Below, in pieces: positions 30,115-39,083 of a stretch of 64,000 bases of DNA. The position numbers and the translations under genes are program-made. The notes beneath the pieces were generated by a model. That model ran no database searches and had not been told where the DNA came from. It was given only the letters and a program-made list of their open reading frames with translations. This DNA is from Actinobacteria bacterium OV320 (GTDB lineage: Bacteria; Actinomycetota; Actinomycetes; Streptomycetales; Streptomycetaceae). Each line of letters opens with the position of its first letter. Within the stretch, counting starts at the first letter, position 1. Location of the stretch: contig LJCX01000005.1 in assembly GCA_001298545.1 (NCBI GenBank), forward strand, positions 186,001 to 250,000, read 5' to 3'.

Positions 30115-30888
30115 ATGGCACGTACGTCACGTTCGGCCCGCGCGTTCCTCGTCACCGGGGCCGTCGTGGCCCTGGCCGCCGGCGCGACCGCCTGCGGCGC
30201 CGCCGCCGCCGACGACGAGCATCCCGATCACCGGGCCTTCGCCCTCCAGGGCCGCACGCTCACCGTCGACTCCGACGACTCGGCGCTCGAGATCGTCGCG
30301 TCGGACACGGCCGAGGCGGGCAAGGTCGACGTCACCCGCTGGTTCCAGGGGTCGGTCACCATCGGCAAGGAGCCGAAGGTGACCTGGTCGATGAAGGACG
30401 ACCGGCTGACGCTGCGGATGCACTGCTCCGGTGTGGTGGCCGACTGCTCCGCCAAGCACCGTGTCGAGGTGCCCCGGGGCGTCGCCGTGAAGGTCGCGAG
30501 CGACGACGGCAGCGTCCGGGCACAGGGTTTCCGGGACGCGCTGAGCGTGCGCACCGAGGACGGCTCCGTGCATGTCACCGACTCGAGCGGGGCGCTGGAG
30601 CTGCGCAGCGACGACGGCTCCGTACGCGCCGAGGTCGCCTGGCGCACGGTGGACGCGCGCACCGCGGACGGCTCGGTCCGCCTGACGCTGTCCGCCGTAC
30701 CGGACCGGGTGGAGTCCGTGAGCGACGACGGTTCGGTGACGATCTCGCTGCCCGAGGCGACCTACCGGGTGACCGCGAAGTCCGACGACGGCGGGGTGGA
30801 CGTGTCCGTACCGCGCGACGAGTCCAGCGCGCACGTCGTGAGCGCCCGCACCGCCGACGGCAAAGTCACTGTCCGGAACGCGAACTAA
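30115..30888 (+). CDS. DUF4097-type beta-helix lipoprotein candidate
   Basis: Secreted protein of 257 aa. A signal sequence (residues 1-27) ends at GATACGAAA, where the Cys could be lipidated. The body repeats the motif SDDGSVRA / TEDGSVHV / TADGSVRL every 18-20 residues, typical of the DUF4097 beta-strand repeat family. The protein would form a stacked beta-structure at the cell surface. Function is unknown. It is followed after 74 bp by a coiled-coil membrane protein in the same direction. Confidence 0.82.
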   Translation: MARTSRSARAFLVTGAVVALAAGATACGAAAADDEHPDHRAFALQGRTLTVDSDDSALEIVASDTAEAGKVDVTRWFQGSVTIGKEPKVTWSMKDDRLTLRMHCSGVVADCSAKHRVEVPRGVAVKVASDDGSVRAQGFRDALSVRTEDGSVHVTDSSGALELRSDDGSVRAEVAWRTVDARTADGSVRLTLSAVPDRVESVSDDGSVTISLPEATYRVTAKSDDGGVDVSVPRDESSAHVVSARTADGKVTVRNAN

Positions 30889-30962
30889 CCGACCCGTGTG
30901 TTCGTCCTTAACCGGTGGGAGAATGACACCGGGCAGGGCGGATCACAGCACGGGAGAGGGAT

Positions 30963-32354
30963 GTGACGGCGACACCAGCGCAGCCGTATACGCCGTTGGT
31001 GCCGCGCGCACAGCGCCGTCGTACGCGCCGGGGGCACGCCCTCCGCGACACCCTCGCCCTCGTCGCCCTCCCCCTCGTGGCCGCGCTCGCGCTGCCCGCC
31101 GCGTTCGCCGGCGGCGGCACCCGGCGCTGGTTCGGCGGGCGGGCGGAGGGACAGCGGGCCGAGGCCCAAGCCGCCAAGGACGCGGCGGCGGCCGCCTTCT
31201 ACGAGCTGGACACCGCCCAGCGCGACCTGCGGATCTCGATCGAGACGATCAGAGCCGTGGACGACTCGCCGGCCGCCCGGCGCGCCGTCTCCGACTTCGA
31301 GGCCGTCGGCCGGCGGATCGACGAGGCCAGCCACCAGTACATCGACGCCGTCGACGCCCATGACCTCGACCGGGACGACCTGGAGGCCTCGGCGGCCGCC
31401 CAGGCGCGCACCGAGCTGACCCGCGCCAAGGACGAGCTGGGCCGCGTCAAGCAGGAGCTGGACCGGTTCGCCGACGGGCTGGGCCCGCTGCTCGGCAAGG
31501 CCGAGACCCAGCTGGCCCGCCTCGCGCCCGCCGTGGAGCGGGCCCGGCAGGCGCTGCTGGCCGCCTCGAACGCGCTGGACGCCGTACGGGAGAGCGGGCT
31601 GCGGGCGGACGGGCTCGCGGCGCGGCTGGCGGCGCTGGCGCCCGAGCTGACGAAGCTGAACCAGGGCGCGGGGCAGCACGGCGTGCCGCAGACGCTGGAG
31701 CGGGCGGAGCGGGTGGCGCGGGAGGCCGAAGCGGTCCGGGTGGAGGCGGAGCGGCTGCCGGAGCGGGCCGCCGAGATCGACCACCGGCTCGTGTCGCTGC
31801 GGACCCGCGCCCAGGCGCTGACGACCCGCTCGGGGCAGGTGGAGCCGATCCTGAGCGAGCTGCGGCGGCGGTTCTCGGCCGCCTGCTGGCAGGACCTCCA
31901 GCACGTCCCCGACCAGGCCGGGGAGCACGTCCGGCAGGCCGAGGCGAAGCTCGCGCAGGCGCGCGTCGCGCGGGACGCGCAGCGCTGGCCGGACGCCACC
32001 GCGCTGCTGTCGACGGTCCGCGCCCTGCTGAACGGTACCGACGAAGCGGTCTCGGCCGCCGGTGACCGGCTGACCAGGCTGAACGCCGTACAGAAGGATC
32101 CGCAGGCGGAGATCGACCGGACCCGGTTCGCGATCCGGGACGCCCAGCGGCTGGCGATGGCGGGCCGCAACACCCCCGATCCCCGGCACGCGCGCCCGCT
32201 GGACGACTCGGTGGCCCGGCTGGAGCGGGCGATCGGCACGCTGGAGGGCCGGCACCCCGACTACTGGCACTTCCTGACCGAGACGGAGGCCGTCCGTCGG
32301 GCGGTGGCGGACGTGGTGTCCGGGATCCGTGAGGAGCGCGGCACGGGGCACTGA
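30963..32354 (+). CDS. Membrane-anchored coiled-coil protein
   Basis: Protein of 463 aa. Near residues 30-50 is one transmembrane helix (LVALPLVAALALPAAFAGG), followed by a long helical extracellular or cytoplasmic coiled-coil region with heptad-like ELDRFADGL and RAEALQA-type repeats to about residue 400. I do not recognise a family. The composition suggests a structural or envelope role. GGGAGAGGG lies close to the GTG start. It follows the DUF4097 lipoprotein and precedes the DUF4383 gene with spacings of 74 and 80 bp. Confidence 0.78.
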   Translation: MTATPAQPYTPLVPRAQRRRTRRGHALRDTLALVALPLVAALALPAAFAGGGTRRWFGGRAEGQRAEAQAAKDAAAAAFYELDTAQRDLRISIETIRAVDDSPAARRAVSDFEAVGRRIDEASHQYIDAVDAHDLDRDDLEASAAAQARTELTRAKDELGRVKQELDRFADGLGPLLGKAETQLARLAPAVERARQALLAASNALDAVRESGLRADGLAARLAALAPELTKLNQGAGQHGVPQTLERAERVAREAEAVRVEAERLPERAAEIDHRLVSLRTRAQALTTRSGQVEPILSELRRRFSAACWQDLQHVPDQAGEHVRQAEAKLAQARVARDAQRWPDATALLSTVRALLNGTDEAVSAAGDRLTRLNAVQKDPQAEIDRTRFAIRDAQRLAMAGRNTPDPRHARPLDDSVARLERAIGTLEGRHPDYWHFLTETEAVRRAVADVVSGIREERGTGH

Positions 32355-32434
32355 CATTGCCGCGGGCGCCCGGCGGGCGGATATTGAAGGTACGTACGGC
32401 CTCCATCGGCGCATCCACCCTCAGGGAGGCGGAG

Positions 32435-32938
32435 ATGGCCACACACGCAGTGCACGACCGGTCCAGGCGGCGCATCAGGTTCGACGAGCACCTGCCCGTC
32501 GACCACCGTCTGAACCTGGTCTACCGGATCGGCGCCGGGCTGATGGGCCTGGGTCTGATCGCCTTCGGGATCTTCGGCATCGTCCACAACATCGGCTTCT
32601 TCGACACCGGCGGGGACGAGGTGTGGAGCCTCAACACCAACGGGGCGCTCAGCTGGCTGTCGGTCGGCGTCGGGCTGTTGCTGCTCGTGGGGATGGTGAT
32701 CGGCGGGAACTTCGCGTCCACGCTGAACATGGCCCTCGGTGTCCTGTTCGTCGTGAGCGGCTTCCTGAACATGGCCCTGCTGGAGACGGACTACAACTTC
32801 CTGGCCTTCGAGATCCAGAACTGCATGCTCAGCTTCGTGATCGGGATCCTGCTGCTCGTCTTCGGGATGTACGGCAGGGTGGGGTCCGCCCTGCCGCACG
32901 ACAACCCGTACTGGCGTGCCCGCCACCCCGAGGAGTGA
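32435..32938 (+). CDS. DUF4383 family four-helix membrane protein
   Basis: Membrane protein of 167 aa with four helices, matching the DUF4383 pattern: VDHRLNLVYRIGAGLMGLGLIAFG in helix 1, then GGDEVWSLNTNGALSWLSVGVGLLLLVG in helix 2. The C-terminal LPHDNPYWRARHPEE is a short soluble tail. Function is unknown. A GGGAGGCGGAG site precedes the ATG at 32435. It converges with the amidase-domain gene. Confidence 0.85.
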   Translation: MATHAVHDRSRRRIRFDEHLPVDHRLNLVYRIGAGLMGLGLIAFGIFGIVHNIGFFDTGGDEVWSLNTNGALSWLSVGVGLLLLVGMVIGGNFASTLNMALGVLFVVSGFLNMALLETDYNFLAFEIQNCMLSFVIGILLLVFGMYGRVGSALPHDNPYWRARHPEE

Positions 32939-32951
32939 CGGGCCGGCCGGA

Positions 32952-34124
32952 TCAGGTGCGGTAGGCGTAGAAGTACGCGGTCGGGTACGACGAGACGAGG
33001 CTCGCCACCGACCGGCGCAGGGTGTTGTTCGAGTGGTAGGTCACGTACGGCACGCCGCCGCTCTTGGCGGTGACGATCATCGTGTGGTCCTTGGACCCGT
33101 CGCGGTCGAAGTCCATCTGGAGGACGTCGCCGACCTCGAGCTGGTAGACGTTGGCGAGCGCGGTGGTGCGCTTGGAGTTCTGGGCGAACCAGGACCACTC
33201 GTTGACGCCGACGAACGAGTCCGACTGGATGTCGGCGTTGCCGAACCACTTGGTGTAGTCGTAGACGTAGCCGGGGACGTGCTTCCAGCCGCCCGCCTTC
33301 AGGGACTGGCTGACGAAGTTGGTGCAGTCGCCGCCGGCGCCGTGGCCGTTGTAGTCCGGATAGTCCTTGTTGTAGACGTTCCAGTACTTCTCGGCGTAGG
33401 TCGCCATCGCCTTGTAGTCATAGGCGGTGCCGGTCTTCGGGGCGGCGGCCGGGTTGCGGGTGGTGGCGGCGCGCGCGGCGTTCGGCATGGTGTCGTCGGC
33501 CGTCGTGGCCGTCTTGACGGACACCGGCTTGGTGAGCGCGTTGACCGCGAGACCGCCCTGGTCGGTGTCGCGGATGTCCGTCAGCTGCCAGTTGCCCTGC
33601 CGGTCGGCCTTGAACGTCAGCTCGTGGTGGGCCTCGAAGCCGGTGCTCTTCGGCTCGTTGCCGCGGACCTGCTCGTAGGTCAGCGTCGTGCTCTCGGTGA
33701 CCGCGGCCTTGGCCGTACGGCCGGTCACGCGCGTGGCGTTCAGGGTGACGGTGGTGCTGGCCTTGCTGTACTTCTCGCCGGCCTTCGCCAGCTTGTCCTT
33801 GCGGTCGCCCAGCGTGGACAGGGCGGCGTCCTCGGTGCGGGCCGTGCCGGAGGACAGCTTGACGTCACCGGAGAAACCGTCGGTCAGCGGCTTCGACCGG
33901 TCGCCCTGCTTTCCGGCGACCAGGGCGTCGGTGCGGTCGGTGAAGACCGCGTCCGCCAGCCGCTGGAAGGTGGCCTTCGTCCGGGCGTCGACCTTGGGGT
34001 CGTCGACGACGGCGGCACCGGCGGACCAGTTGGGCAGCAGAGCCACTCCGGCGACGACCGAGGTGGCGGCTGCCCCGAGTATCGCGACGCGGCGGCGGGT
34101 CGCCCTCAATTTCCTTGACTTCAC
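32952..34124 (-). CDS. Secreted amidase-domain (PF12671-type, papain-like) protein
   Basis: Secreted enzyme of 390 aa. An N-terminal signal (about residues 10-37) follows a basic KSRKLRATRRR. The long middle region has no recognised motif. The C-terminal domain carries GAGGDCTNFVSQSLKAGGW with the catalytic Cys (about residue 278) and later KDHTMIVTAKSGGVPYVTYHS with the His, the hallmark of the NlpC/CHAP-like putative amidase domain. It may cleave peptidoglycan amide bonds. The GTG at 34124 follows GAGGGGAA. Its neighbours in the same direction are the NodB-like gene and the class A PBP. Confidence 0.86.
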   Translation of the reverse strand: MKSRKLRATRRRVAILGAAATSVVAGVALLPNWSAGAAVVDDPKVDARTKATFQRLADAVFTDRTDALVAGKQGDRSKPLTDGFSGDVKLSSGTARTEDAALSTLGDRKDKLAKAGEKYSKASTTVTLNATRVTGRTAKAAVTESTTLTYEQVRGNEPKSTGFEAHHELTFKADRQGNWQLTDIRDTDQGGLAVNALTKPVSVKTATTADDTMPNAARAATTRNPAAAPKTGTAYDYKAMATYAEKYWNVYNKDYPDYNGHGAGGDCTNFVSQSLKAGGWKHVPGYVYDYTKWFGNADIQSDSFVGVNEWSWFAQNSKRTTALANVYQLEVGDVLQMDFDRDGSKDHTMIVTAKSGGVPYVTYHSNNTLRRSVASLVSSYPTAYFYAYRT

Positions 34125-34222
34125 TGATGTTTCCCCTCTTGCCCCGGCGGAGGGATGCCGGGAAGGGCATCTTTGCATGGCGTGTGTGGCCGTTGTGAAG
34201 AGGGGACTCGGTTGAGGTTTGG

Positions 34223-35506
34223 TTACTTCACGACGGTCGACCAGTCCGGGTTCTGCGCCGGATCCAGGGTGCGCAGCCGCTCGAGCGTCGCCGGCGTCTG
34301 CACGTCCATCCAGTCGGCCAACTCCTGGAAGGACACGCACTTGACGTCCTTCTTGGTGCACACGTTCTCGATGACCTGGTCGACGGACTTCATGTAGATG
34401 CCGCCGTTCCACTCCTCGAAGTGGTTGCCGATGAACAGGGGGGCACGGCTGCCGTAGTACACGCGGTTGAAGCCGGCCATGTAGGCGTCGACGGTCTCCT
34501 GCTCCCAGGTCGGGTACTGGGCCGCGTCGCCGTCGACCTCGCCGTCGGACTGGTTGTAGAGGAAGTTGAAGTCCATGGACAGGCCCTGGTACTTGCCGCC
34601 GTCGTAGGGGAGCAGCTGGAGCGGGAAGTCCCAGATGCCGTTCTTCTTCGTCGGCCAGATCTGGAAGTCACCGGTGGAGCTGGCGTCGTAGCGCCAGCCG
34701 TAGCTCTTGGCGGCCTTCAGCAGGTTCGCCTGGCCCTCCAGGCAGGGCGCGCGGCCGCCGACGACCGCCTTCTTGAAGTCGAAGGGCAGCGGGTCGATGT
34801 CCGTGTAGCCGGTGTTGGTCTTCCAGTTCTCCACGAAGGAGTAGAACTGGTCGATCTCGCTCTTCCACTCCTCGACGCTCCAGTCTCCGCCGCCCTTGGC
34901 GCCGCAGAAGTGGCCGTTGAAGTGGGTGCCGATCTCGTTCCCCTCCTTCCACGCCTCGCCGAGCTGCTCCAGCGTGGTGCGGATGTGTTCGTCGGTGGGG
35001 AAGCTGATGGCCGCCGTGCCCTTGGGGTGCTGGGGCGGGGAGTACAGGTCCTTCTTGCTCTTGGGCAGCAGGTAGATGCCGGTGAGGAAGAAGGTCATGT
35101 GGGCGTTGTACTCCTCGGCCATCTTCCGGTAGTGCTCGAAGAGGCCGTCGTCGCCCATGAGCGCGCCGTCCCAGGAGAAGACCACGAACTGGGGCGGCTT
35201 CTCCCCCGGCTTGAGCGGGACCGCTTTCAGCTGCCCGGTCTGCGGTCCGGTGTACGAGGTGGAGCCGTCCCCCAGGACCTTCGTCCTGCCGTCCCACTCC
35301 GGCTCCTTGGTGGCCCCCGCCGACGCCTTCTTGTTCTCCCCCGAGGACGCGGTCGGCGCGGTGTTCGTCGTGCGGTTGAGCACCAGGTAGCCGGCCACCA
35401 GGGAAGCGACGACGAGGAGCGCCGCCAGCGTCAGGAACCCCGGATGCGTGGTGGCGGGGTGGCGCGTTGCCGGAGCCTTGCGGCGGCGGCCCGACGGTGA
35501 CTTCAT
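34223..35506 (-). CDS. Membrane-anchored polysaccharide-deacetylase-like protein
   Basis: Predicted protein of 427 aa with a transmembrane anchor at residues 25-45. The NodB-type barrel starts at FVVFSWDGALMGDDGLFEHY, where the usual T-F-D-D-G is replaced by F-S-W-D-G-A. The metal-binding HxxxH motif is intact as GTHFNGHFCG. Other residues line up with IDPLPFDFKKAVVGGRAP. The single motif-I Asp is unusual for active NodB enzymes, though it occurs in an actinobacterial branch. It may deacetylate a wall polysaccharide. It lies between the amidase-domain gene and the class A PBP, all minus-strand, but with gaps that allow separate promoters. Confidence 0.78.
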   Translation of the reverse strand: MKSPSGRRRKAPATRHPATTHPGFLTLAALLVVASLVAGYLVLNRTTNTAPTASSGENKKASAGATKEPEWDGRTKVLGDGSTSYTGPQTGQLKAVPLKPGEKPPQFVVFSWDGALMGDDGLFEHYRKMAEEYNAHMTFFLTGIYLLPKSKKDLYSPPQHPKGTAAISFPTDEHIRTTLEQLGEAWKEGNEIGTHFNGHFCGAKGGGDWSVEEWKSEIDQFYSFVENWKTNTGYTDIDPLPFDFKKAVVGGRAPCLEGQANLLKAAKSYGWRYDASSTGDFQIWPTKKNGIWDFPLQLLPYDGGKYQGLSMDFNFLYNQSDGEVDGDAAQYPTWEQETVDAYMAGFNRVYYGSRAPLFIGNHFEEWNGGIYMKSVDQVIENVCTKKDVKCVSFQELADWMDVQTPATLERLRTLDPAQNPDWSTVVK

Positions 35507-35555
35507 GTGCGGATCATTCTCCGGATTTCGGGGACGCGGGTGCCCGTCTCGGTGG

Positions 35556-37808
35556 TCAGCCGAGCGGGCTCATGGCACCTGACCAGATGCCGTAGGGAAC
35601 GCTGTCGTCGGTCGTGCCGGCGATGCCCTTCAGTGGAAGCGGTTGGAGGCTCTTGCTCAGGTCGATGCGGTAGACGACGACCGCCGTGGACACGGCCTTG
35701 GCCGTGCCGACGTACCAGGCGGCGGTGTCGTCCTGGGTGGTGCCGGCCTTCCCGGCCACCTGGCCGAGCGAGCCGGACCGGGCGGCGTTCTGCTGCGAGG
35801 CGGGCACGTCGTCCGGGTGGGCGGTGCTGAAGGAGTCCGCGAGCGCGGAGTTGACCTCCTCGGCCACGTCGGCGCCGAAGGCGCGGTCGACGGCCGGGGT
35901 GTCCAGGACGAGCTTGGTGCCGTTCTTGGTGATCAGGCGCACCGAGTACGGCTCGGTGTGCTTGCCGCCCGCGGCGAAGGTGGAGTAGCCGCTCGCCATG
36001 CGGATCGCGCTGGGCGTGGAGCTGCCCATGGCCAGCGCGGGCACCTGCGCCCCGATGCTGGAGGAGAGCAGCCCGGACTTCTCCGCGGTGGTGCGCACCA
36101 CGTCGAGGCCGGCGTCCATGCCGAGCTGCATGAACGGCGTGTTCACCGACAGCTCCATCGCCCGGTGCAGGGAGATCTGCCCGTACGACTCGCCGTCGTC
36201 GTTCCTGGCGGCCACCACCTTGCCGCTGCGGTCCCAGTAGGGCCCCTCGGGCGTCTTCACCGGCACCTTGTCGTCGCCGTCGTACAGCGTCTCCCCGGTG
36301 ACCGGTGTGGTGTCCCCGTCGCGGGTCTTGTGGATCCCGTTCTCCAGGCCGGCGGCGTACACGAACGGCAGGAACGCGCTGCCGGCCGAGACGGTGGTGG
36401 CGTTGGACTCGTTGTAGCCCTGCGTACGGTGGTCCGGGCCGCCGTAGACGGCGAGGATCCGCCCGTCGGAGGCCACCGAGGAGGCGCCGTAGTGGGCGGT
36501 CTTCGCGTTCTTCGGGTCGTCCTTCAGGGCGTCCTTGCGGGCCTTGGTGACGGCGTCGGTGAGCTGGGTCTCGCGCTTCTTGTCGAAGGTCGTGTAGATC
36601 TGGTAGCCGCCCAGGTCGAAGTCCTTGTCGGAGATCTTCCCGGCCTTCTTGGCGTACTGGGAGGCGAGTTCCACCAGGTAGTCGGTCTGCTCACCGGTGT
36701 CGTACAGCGGGTTGGACTTGAGCGGCTCGGGGAACTTCGTGTACTTGGCGCGCTCGGCCTTCGACAGTTTGCCGATGTCGACCATCCGGTCCAGGGTCCA
36801 CGACCAGCGCTCCACGGCACGGGCGCGGTTGGCGGAGTTCAGGGTCGGGTCGTACAGGCCGGCGCCCTTGAGCAGGGAGGCGAGGAACGCGGCCTCGCTG
36901 GCGTTGAGTTCGCCGACGTCCTTGCCGTAGTAGGCCTGGGCGGCGCGCTGGATGCCGTAGGTGCCGCGGCCGAACCAGCTGGTGTTGAGGTAGCCCTCGA
37001 GGATGTCGTCCTTGCTCATCTGGTTGTCGAGCTTGAGGGAGATCATGGCCTCGGTGAACTTGCGGCTCACCGTCTGGTTCTGGTTCAGGTAGACGTTCTT
37101 GACGTACTGCTGGGTGATCGTGGAGCCACCCTGGGTGTCGCCCTGGCCGATGGTGCGGAACAGGGCGCGGCTGATGCCCTTGAAGGAGATGCCGGGGTCG
37201 CTGTAGAAGCTGGCGTTCTCGGCGGCCAGCACCGCCCAGCGGACGTCCTCGGGGATGTCCTTCAGCGGCATCGCCTGCCGCTGCACCCAGCCGGTGCGGG
37301 CCATCGGCGTCCCGTCGGCCCAGAAGTACACGTTGTCCTGCTGGGTGGCGTACGAGTTGATGTTGTCCGGGATGTCGGTGGCCGCGTAGGCGACGACCAG
37401 GAGCATGCCGCTCAGGCCTATGGACGTGAGGACGCCGCCGAGGCACTGCCGCCAGGAGGGTATCCAGCGCCGCCAGTCGGTACGGCCCGGGCGCGGGTAC
37501 TGCGGGCGGAGCTTGCGGGCGTAGGGCGTGACACGAGCCACATACGGGGCCAGTACGGCGAGGAGCGGGGCGAGCCGGGGACCCAGAAACGCAGAAATTC
37601 GTACAAAGAGAGAAGGGCGTGGAGCTTTTCTCCGGTTTTTCGACGAACGCGGCTTTTCTTCGTCGTCACCCTCGGACATTTCAGGCATCGCCGGTATATC
37701 CGATACCCGCAGCTGCATGGTCTCGTCCGCCCGGAAAGACGGTGGAACCTTCAACTGCATGGTTTCGTCAGGCTGTTGGGGCTTCTCCCCCTGCCCCGCC
37801 TCGCTCAC
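35556..37808 (-). CDS. Class A penicillin-binding protein with intact GT51 but degenerate transpeptidase motifs
   Basis: Bitopic protein of 750 aa. A duplicated DETMQLxV motif sits at residues 14-21 and 28-35 of the cytoplasmic tail, and the membrane helix spans about 125-143. The GT51 domain is intact: AAENASFYSDPG (Glu at ~197), GGSTITQQ (228-234), VSRKFTEA and DDILEGYLN. The transpeptidase domain has its S-x-N as SVN (554-556). The catalytic S-x-x-K reads S-A-F-L (477-480) and the K-T-G reads K-A-G (687-689). The protein is therefore expected to polymerise glycan strands but not cross-link. GTG 37808 follows GGAGGGAG. Confidence 0.85.
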   Translation of the reverse strand: MSEAGQGEKPQQPDETMQLKVPPSFRADETMQLRVSDIPAMPEMSEGDDEEKPRSSKNRRKAPRPSLFVRISAFLGPRLAPLLAVLAPYVARVTPYARKLRPQYPRPGRTDWRRWIPSWRQCLGGVLTSIGLSGMLLVVAYAATDIPDNINSYATQQDNVYFWADGTPMARTGWVQRQAMPLKDIPEDVRWAVLAAENASFYSDPGISFKGISRALFRTIGQGDTQGGSTITQQYVKNVYLNQNQTVSRKFTEAMISLKLDNQMSKDDILEGYLNTSWFGRGTYGIQRAAQAYYGKDVGELNASEAAFLASLLKGAGLYDPTLNSANRARAVERWSWTLDRMVDIGKLSKAERAKYTKFPEPLKSNPLYDTGEQTDYLVELASQYAKKAGKISDKDFDLGGYQIYTTFDKKRETQLTDAVTKARKDALKDDPKNAKTAHYGASSVASDGRILAVYGGPDHRTQGYNESNATTVSAGSAFLPFVYAAGLENGIHKTRDGDTTPVTGETLYDGDDKVPVKTPEGPYWDRSGKVVAARNDDGESYGQISLHRAMELSVNTPFMQLGMDAGLDVVRTTAEKSGLLSSSIGAQVPALAMGSSTPSAIRMASGYSTFAAGGKHTEPYSVRLITKNGTKLVLDTPAVDRAFGADVAEEVNSALADSFSTAHPDDVPASQQNAARSGSLGQVAGKAGTTQDDTAAWYVGTAKAVSTAVVVYRIDLSKSLQPLPLKGIAGTTDDSVPYGIWSGAMSPLG

Positions 37809-38045
37809 GACGCGTCTCCCTCCGCACTCCGTATTGCTCGCAGGCAGACGTACAGACTTACGAGGGCCTGACATGGTTGCCGTTGACGCGGCCGCAAACC
37901 TTGAACCCTCCCGACCTTGGAGTTCAACGCGGCGCTCTCAAATTACCAGCGCTCTTCGCAAATTCTCCACAGAAGAAATCGACAGAAGTGAACAGAGCCG
38001 AAACTGCTGACACCAGGTCCGAGCATAGGGGCTTAGTCTGACGCC

Positions 38046-38264
38046 ATGCCTCGCTACGAGTACCGCTGCCGGACCTGCGGCGACACCTTCGAACTGAGCC
38101 GCCCGATGGCCCGGTCCGCCGACCCCGCCGACTGCCCCGCGGGCCACGACGACACCGTCAAACTGCTCTCCACGGTGGCCGTGGGCGGCACGAAGTCCGC
38201 CCCCGCGCCCAAGGCGGGCGGCGGGGGCGGCGGCGGATGCTGCGGCGGCGGTTGCTGCGGCTGA
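38046..38264 (+). CDS. FmdB-family zinc ribbon protein with Cys-rich tail
   Basis: Protein of 72 aa. The N-terminus MPRYEYRCRTCGDTFEL is the classical FmdB zinc-ribbon start, with the second Cys contribution from ADCPAGHDD, where the usual CPxC is modified. The C-terminus is Gly/Cys-rich (GGGCCGGGCCG). The gene is divergent from the PBP and converges with the HAD gene. A regulatory role has been proposed for the family but is not certain. Confidence 0.88.
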   Translation: MPRYEYRCRTCGDTFELSRPMARSADPADCPAGHDDTVKLLSTVAVGGTKSAPAPKAGGGGGGGCCGGGCCG

Positions 38265-38282
38265 CCGCCGCCCGGCGAATTC

Positions 38283-39083
38283 TCAGGAGTTCTTCAGGAA
38301 CTCCCGCAGGATGCGCTCCCCGGCCAGCACGCCCCGCTCGGGCAGTGCGGTGATCGCCGGGGCCGTCCAGGCGGCCTCGGCCAGCTCGCCGTGCCCGGGA
38401 CGCCAACCCCGGTCGGCGACCAGCAGCAGGTCGGCGTCGAGCAGCGAGTCGCCCGCCGCCAGCGTCAGTTCCGCGCCGGTGCGGCGGGCCACCTCGCGCA
38501 CGGCCGCGCTCTTGGTCAGCGGCTTCGGCACGGCGTAGATCTTGCGGCCCTGGAGCGACACGGTCCAGCCGCGGTTCTCCGCCCAGACCGCGAGCTCCTT
38601 CACCCACTCCTCGGGCAGCAGCTCGCGCTCCACGACGAGATAGGCGAACAGGTCCTCGGCGACCCGCTGCTTGCGCAGCCAGAACGGGTCCGCCGTCTTC
38701 GCCAGGTACGCCTCCACCTCCGCGAGCGGCGCGCACTCCTCGGCCAGCCTGGCCAGCACGCGTCCGTGCCAGTCCTGGTCCGTCGCGCCGTCGACCAGCA
38801 GATGGCCGCCGTTCGCGCAGATCGCGTACTTCGGCGCCGGGCCCGGCAGGTTGATGCGCTGGTACTGCTTGCGCGTCCGGGTGGTCGTCGGCACGAACAC
38901 CGCCCGGTCGCCGAGGTCGGTCAGCAGCTGCGCCGACGTCTCCGTCATGAACGACAGCGGCCTGGCCTCGTGCACCTCCACGCACAGCAGCCGCGGTGCC
39001 CGCGCGTCCGGCATGGTCAGCGCCAGGGCGGCCGCCGAGTAGATGAGCGTACGGTCGAGATCGCTCGCCACCAGAACCGGCAT
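38283..39083 (-). CDS. HAD family phosphatase of the Ter biosynthetic operon
   Basis: HAD-type hydrolase of 266 aa. Motif I is VLVASDLDRTLIYS (D-x-D-x-T, residues 8-12). A C2-type cap and FVPTTTRTRKQYQRINLPGP (motif II region) lie in the middle, and KSAAVREV and LAAGDSLLDADLL carry the motif III Lys and IV acid. Its start codon overlaps the stop of the PRTase-TRSP-StiP gene by one base (TGATG), so it is coupled to it. The Ter-associated HAD phosphatases are thought to dephosphorylate a nucleoside-like product. The ATG at 39083 makes the best start. Confidence 0.85.
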   Translation of the reverse strand: MPVLVASDLDRTLIYSAAALALTMPDARAPRLLCVEVHEARPLSFMTETSAQLLTDLGDRAVFVPTTTRTRKQYQRINLPGPAPKYAICANGGHLLVDGATDQDWHGRVLARLAEECAPLAEVEAYLAKTADPFWLRKQRVAEDLFAYLVVERELLPEEWVKELAVWAENRGWTVSLQGRKIYAVPKPLTKSAAVREVARRTGAELTLAAGDSLLDADLLLVADRGWRPGHGELAEAAWTAPAITALPERGVLAGERILREFLKNS

